Assembly: GCA_900759225.1 (NCBI GenBank)
Contig: CAAEUM010000299.1
Coordinates: 1 to 8,203, forward strand
DNA length: 8,203 bases
DNA from: Lachnospiraceae bacterium
GTDB taxonomy: Bacteria > Bacillota > Clostridia > Lachnospirales > Lachnospiraceae
Direction: 5' to 3'
Position 1 is the first letter of the stretch, and each line of letters opens with the position of its first letter. The translations under genes and the position numbers were made by a program. Under the pieces are notes generated by a model. That model was given only the letters and a program-made list of their open reading frames with translations, did not search any database and had not been told where the DNA came from. Of the stretch, positions 5,955-8,203 are shown piece after piece.

Positions 5955-8120
5955 ATGGCTGATACGGAAAAGAACTGTGGATTTGCAGATGAACCGGGAA
6001 ATTATGTAAACAGAGAGCTGAGCTGGCTGGAATTTAATTACCGCGTACTCAGCGAAGCCAGGGATAAAAGTATCCCGCTGTTTGAGCGTCTGAAATTTTT
6101 AAGTATTACAGCTTCCAATCTGGATGAATTTTATATGGTGAGAGTAGCATCCTTAAAGGACATGGTTCATGCCAGATATACAAAGCCGGATATTGCAGGG
6201 CTTACTCCCCAGGAGCAGCTGGACAAGATCAGCCTTCGGACTCACCAGCTGGTGGAGCTGCAGTATTCCACCTACAGCCGCTCCCTGGTTCCTGCCCTGA
6301 AGCAGAATGGCCTGCGGATCATTATGGAGCATGAGGAGCTGACGCCGGAGGAGGGGGCTTTTGTGGATGAATATTTCCAGAAAAACGTGTATCCGGTGCT
6401 GACACCCATGGCCTTTGATTCCTCCCGTCCGTTTCCGCTGATCCGCAATAAGACCTTAAATATTGCGGCCCTTTTGAAAAAGAAGGGGACAAAGGAGGAG
6501 GAGCTGGAGTTTGCCATGGTTCAGGTGCCCTCTGTGATCCCGAGGATCGTGGAGCTGCCCTGCCAGATAGGAAAAAACGGGAAGAAGCAGCGGGTGGTCA
6601 TCCTTCTGGAGGAAATGATCGAGCGGAATATGCCTTACCTGTTCCTGAATTATGATATTGTGACATCCCATCCCTTCCGCATTATGCGGAATGCAGATCT
6701 GACCATTGATGAGGAGGAGGCTGTGGATCTGCTGGAGGAGATCCAGAAACAGCTTCGGAAACGTCAGTGGGGGGAGGCGATCCGCCTGGAGGTGGAGGCG
6801 GATATGGATAAGCGCCTTCTGAAGATACTGAAAAAGGAGCTTTCTATCAGCAGCCAGGATATTTTTAATATCAGCGGCCCTCTGGATCTGACCTTTTTAA
6901 TGAAGATGTACGGCCTTGAGGGCTTTGAGGATTTTAAGGCGCCAAAGTATGTGCCTCAGCCGGTCCCTGCTCTTATGAATGAGGACGATATTTTTGCTAA
7001 TATACGAAAAGGGGATATCCTGCTGCATCACCCCTATGAGAGCTTTGATCCGGTGGTTGATTTTGTGCGCAGCGCAGCCCGCGACCCCAAGGTGCTGGCA
7101 ATTAAGCAGACCCTGTACCGGGTCAGCGGAAATTCCCCTATTATTGCGGCACTGGCAGAGGCGGCGGAAAACGGTAAGCAAGTTTCTGTGCTGGTGGAAT
7201 TGAAGGCACGCTTTGATGAGGAAAACAATATTAACTGGGCAAAAATGCTGGAGAAGGCAGGCTGCCATGTGATCTACGGCCTGGTAGGCCTGAAGACTCA
7301 CAGCAAGATCACCCTGGTGGTGCGGATGGAGGAGGACGGCATCCGCCGCTATGTGCACCTTGGAACGGGAAATTATAATGATTCCACGGCAAAGCTGTAT
7401 ACAGACTGCGGTATTTTGACCTGCAGCCCGCAGATTGGGGAGGATGCCACAGCTGTATTTAATATGCTGTCCGGATATTCTGAGCCAAAGGCATGGAATA
7501 AGCTGTCAGTGGCACCGTTATGGCTGAGAAACCGTTTCCTTTATATGATACACCGGGAGACGCGCTATGCAAGGGAGGGACGGCCGGGTTTCATTCTTGC
7601 AAAAATGAATTCCCTCTGTGACAAGGAGATCATTGCAGCTCTTTATGAGGCCTCCTGCGCAGGGGTGGAGATTTCTCTTATTGTCAGGGGGATCTGCTGC
7701 CTCAGGGCCGGGGTGCCGGGCTTAAGTGAGCATATTTCTGTGCGCTCTATTGTGGGGAATTTCCTGGAGCACAGCCGGATCTTCTGCTTTTCCAATGATA
7801 AAAATCCGGAAATCTATATGGGAAGTGCTGACTGGATGCCAAGAAATCTTGACCGCAGGGTGGAGATCCTATTCCCTGTGGAGGATGGAGACTTAAAGGA
7901 AAGTGTTATGCATATCCTGAAGGTGGAGCTGGAGGATAATGTAAAAGCTCATATTTTGCAGCCGGACGGAACCTATGAAAAGGTAGATAAGCGCGGAAAG
8001 ACCCTGGTAAATTCTCAGGAGCAGTTCTGTGAGGAGGCCATCCGCGCCGCCGCCTCCCACCGCCCGGAGGATGATCCGGCAGTGACAAGGGTGTTTAAGC
8101 CTATTGAGAGCGGGGGTTAA
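5955..8120 (+). CDS. ppk1: Polyphosphate kinase 1
   Basis: This 721-residue enzyme reversibly transfers the terminal phosphate of ATP to a growing inorganic polyphosphate chain. All four PPK1 regions are present. The N-terminal domain (about 15-120) begins with YVNRELSWLEFN and SNLDEFYMVR. The head domain (about 130-330) contains PVLTPMAFD. The two C-terminal catalytic domains resemble phospholipase D folds. The histidine that becomes phosphorylated is His449 in GLKTHSKI, and the second conserved histidine is His606 in NFLEHSRIF. TLYRVSGNSP (Arg389) and ELKARFDEENN (Arg419) match the metal- and phosphate-binding stretch. Length and motifs are typical, so it should be active, with no frameshift or missing catalytic residue. 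It is the last gene of the run, 1 nt after the Ppx-like gene, which suggests synthesis and turnover or sensing of polyphosphate are controlled together. Confidence 0.97.
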   Translation: MADTEKNCGFADEPGNYVNRELSWLEFNYRVLSEARDKSIPLFERLKFLSITASNLDEFYMVRVASLKDMVHARYTKPDIAGLTPQEQLDKISLRTHQLVELQYSTYSRSLVPALKQNGLRIIMEHEELTPEEGAFVDEYFQKNVYPVLTPMAFDSSRPFPLIRNKTLNIAALLKKKGTKEEELEFAMVQVPSVIPRIVELPCQIGKNGKKQRVVILLEEMIERNMPYLFLNYDIVTSHPFRIMRNADLTIDEEEAVDLLEEIQKQLRKRQWGEAIRLEVEADMDKRLLKILKKELSISSQDIFNISGPLDLTFLMKMYGLEGFEDFKAPKYVPQPVPALMNEDDIFANIRKGDILLHHPYESFDPVVDFVRSAARDPKVLAIKQTLYRVSGNSPIIAALAEAAENGKQVSVLVELKARFDEENNINWAKMLEKAGCHVIYGLVGLKTHSKITLVVRMEEDGIRRYVHLGTGNYNDSTAKLYTDCGILTCSPQIGEDATAVFNMLSGYSEPKAWNKLSVAPLWLRNRFLYMIHRETRYAREGRPGFILAKMNSLCDKEIIAALYEASCAGVEISLIVRGICCLRAGVPGLSEHISVRSIVGNFLEHSRIFCFSNDKNPEIYMGSADWMPRNLDRRVEILFPVEDGDLKESVMHILKVELEDNVKAHILQPDGTYEKVDKRGKTLVNSQEQFCEEAIRAAASHRPEDDPAVTRVFKPIESGG

Positions 8121-8123
8121 GGA

Positions 8124-8148
8124 AATAGGGCAGGGAACAGGCCTTATT
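8124..8148 (+). terminator. Weak terminator-like hairpin after ppk1
   Basis: AATAGGGC (8124-8131) can pair with GCCTTATT (8141-8148) over 8 positions with one G-U pair and a 9-nt loop, starting 4 nt after the ppk1 stop. The following sequence (ATGATTGCTTTATG) is only moderately T-rich, so this is a weak candidate for the end of the transcript. Confidence 0.3.
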
Positions 8149-8166
8149 ATGATTGCTTTATGAAGA

Positions 8167-8203
8167 GGGTGTCGCAAAATCACCAAATTAGATGATTGAG
8201 CGA
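8167..8203. mobile_element. Possible end of an insertion sequence (extends past window)
   Basis: The stretch GGGTGTCGCAAAAT (8167-8180) resembles the terminal inverted repeats I associate with IS1182-like elements of Firmicutes, which often show a GxxTGTCGCAAAA pattern. No transposase and no partner repeat are inside the window, so this is a similarity from memory only. The remaining bases up to 8203 contain no gene start that I can support. Confidence 0.2.

Noticed and set aside
6897..7358. 153-codon minus-strand ORF inside ppk1
   Set aside because: Antisense to the most conserved part of ppk1, including the catalytic histidine region; a shadow of coding sequence.

Overview
The window reads like a chromosomal segment of an anaerobic Firmicute, most likely a Lachnospiraceae-type clostridium (an inference from protein style). 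Base composition is moderate. Strong AGGAGG-type ribosome sites precede most genes. The PheA is a fused chorismate mutase-prephenate dehydratase, and a Ppx/GppA-HD gene sits directly before ppk. All seven recognisable genes are on the + strand and coding density is high.

Layout. Positions 2-364 hold the 3' end of a cardiolipin synthase gene cut by the window edge. Positions 426-944 encode a small four-helix membrane protein resembling the putative ABC-transporter type IV (CmpB) family. From about 929 to 1073, overlapping the 3' end of that gene, lies a dense block of inverted repeats with no convincing coding capacity. A sigma-A-like promoter (TTGTAT-17-TATAAT, 1088-1116) then begins a compact five-gene run to 8120: a PlsC-type acyltransferase, pheA, a DUF815-type AAA ATPase, a Ppx/GppA-HD protein and polyphosphate kinase ppk1. 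Gaps between these genes are 41, 18, 28 and 1 nt, which fits one transcription unit. The last 83 nt hold a weak terminator-like hairpin and a GGGTGTCGCAAAA stretch that might be the end of an insertion sequence lying outside the window.

How the genes work together. Cardiolipin synthase and the PlsC-type protein both act in phospholipid synthesis but are separated by the repeat block. The ppx-like gene and ppk1 form the clearest functional unit: one makes polyphosphate and the other is a predicted phosphatase or sensor of the same polymer, and the ppk1 ribosome site lies inside the last codons of the ppx-like gene. That Ppx-like protein departs from the family consensus in both nucleotide/phosphate loops and in the HD motif, so it may not be an ordinary exopolyphosphatase. 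The roles of pheA and the DUF815 ATPase in this cluster are unexplained.

I see no CRISPR array, tRNA, rRNA, riboswitch, phage gene, or clearly new multi-gene defence or biosynthetic system. The points most worth a second look are the divergent Ppx-HD protein beside ppk1, the pheA-DUF815-ppx-ppk1 arrangement, and the palindrome block at 929-1073.
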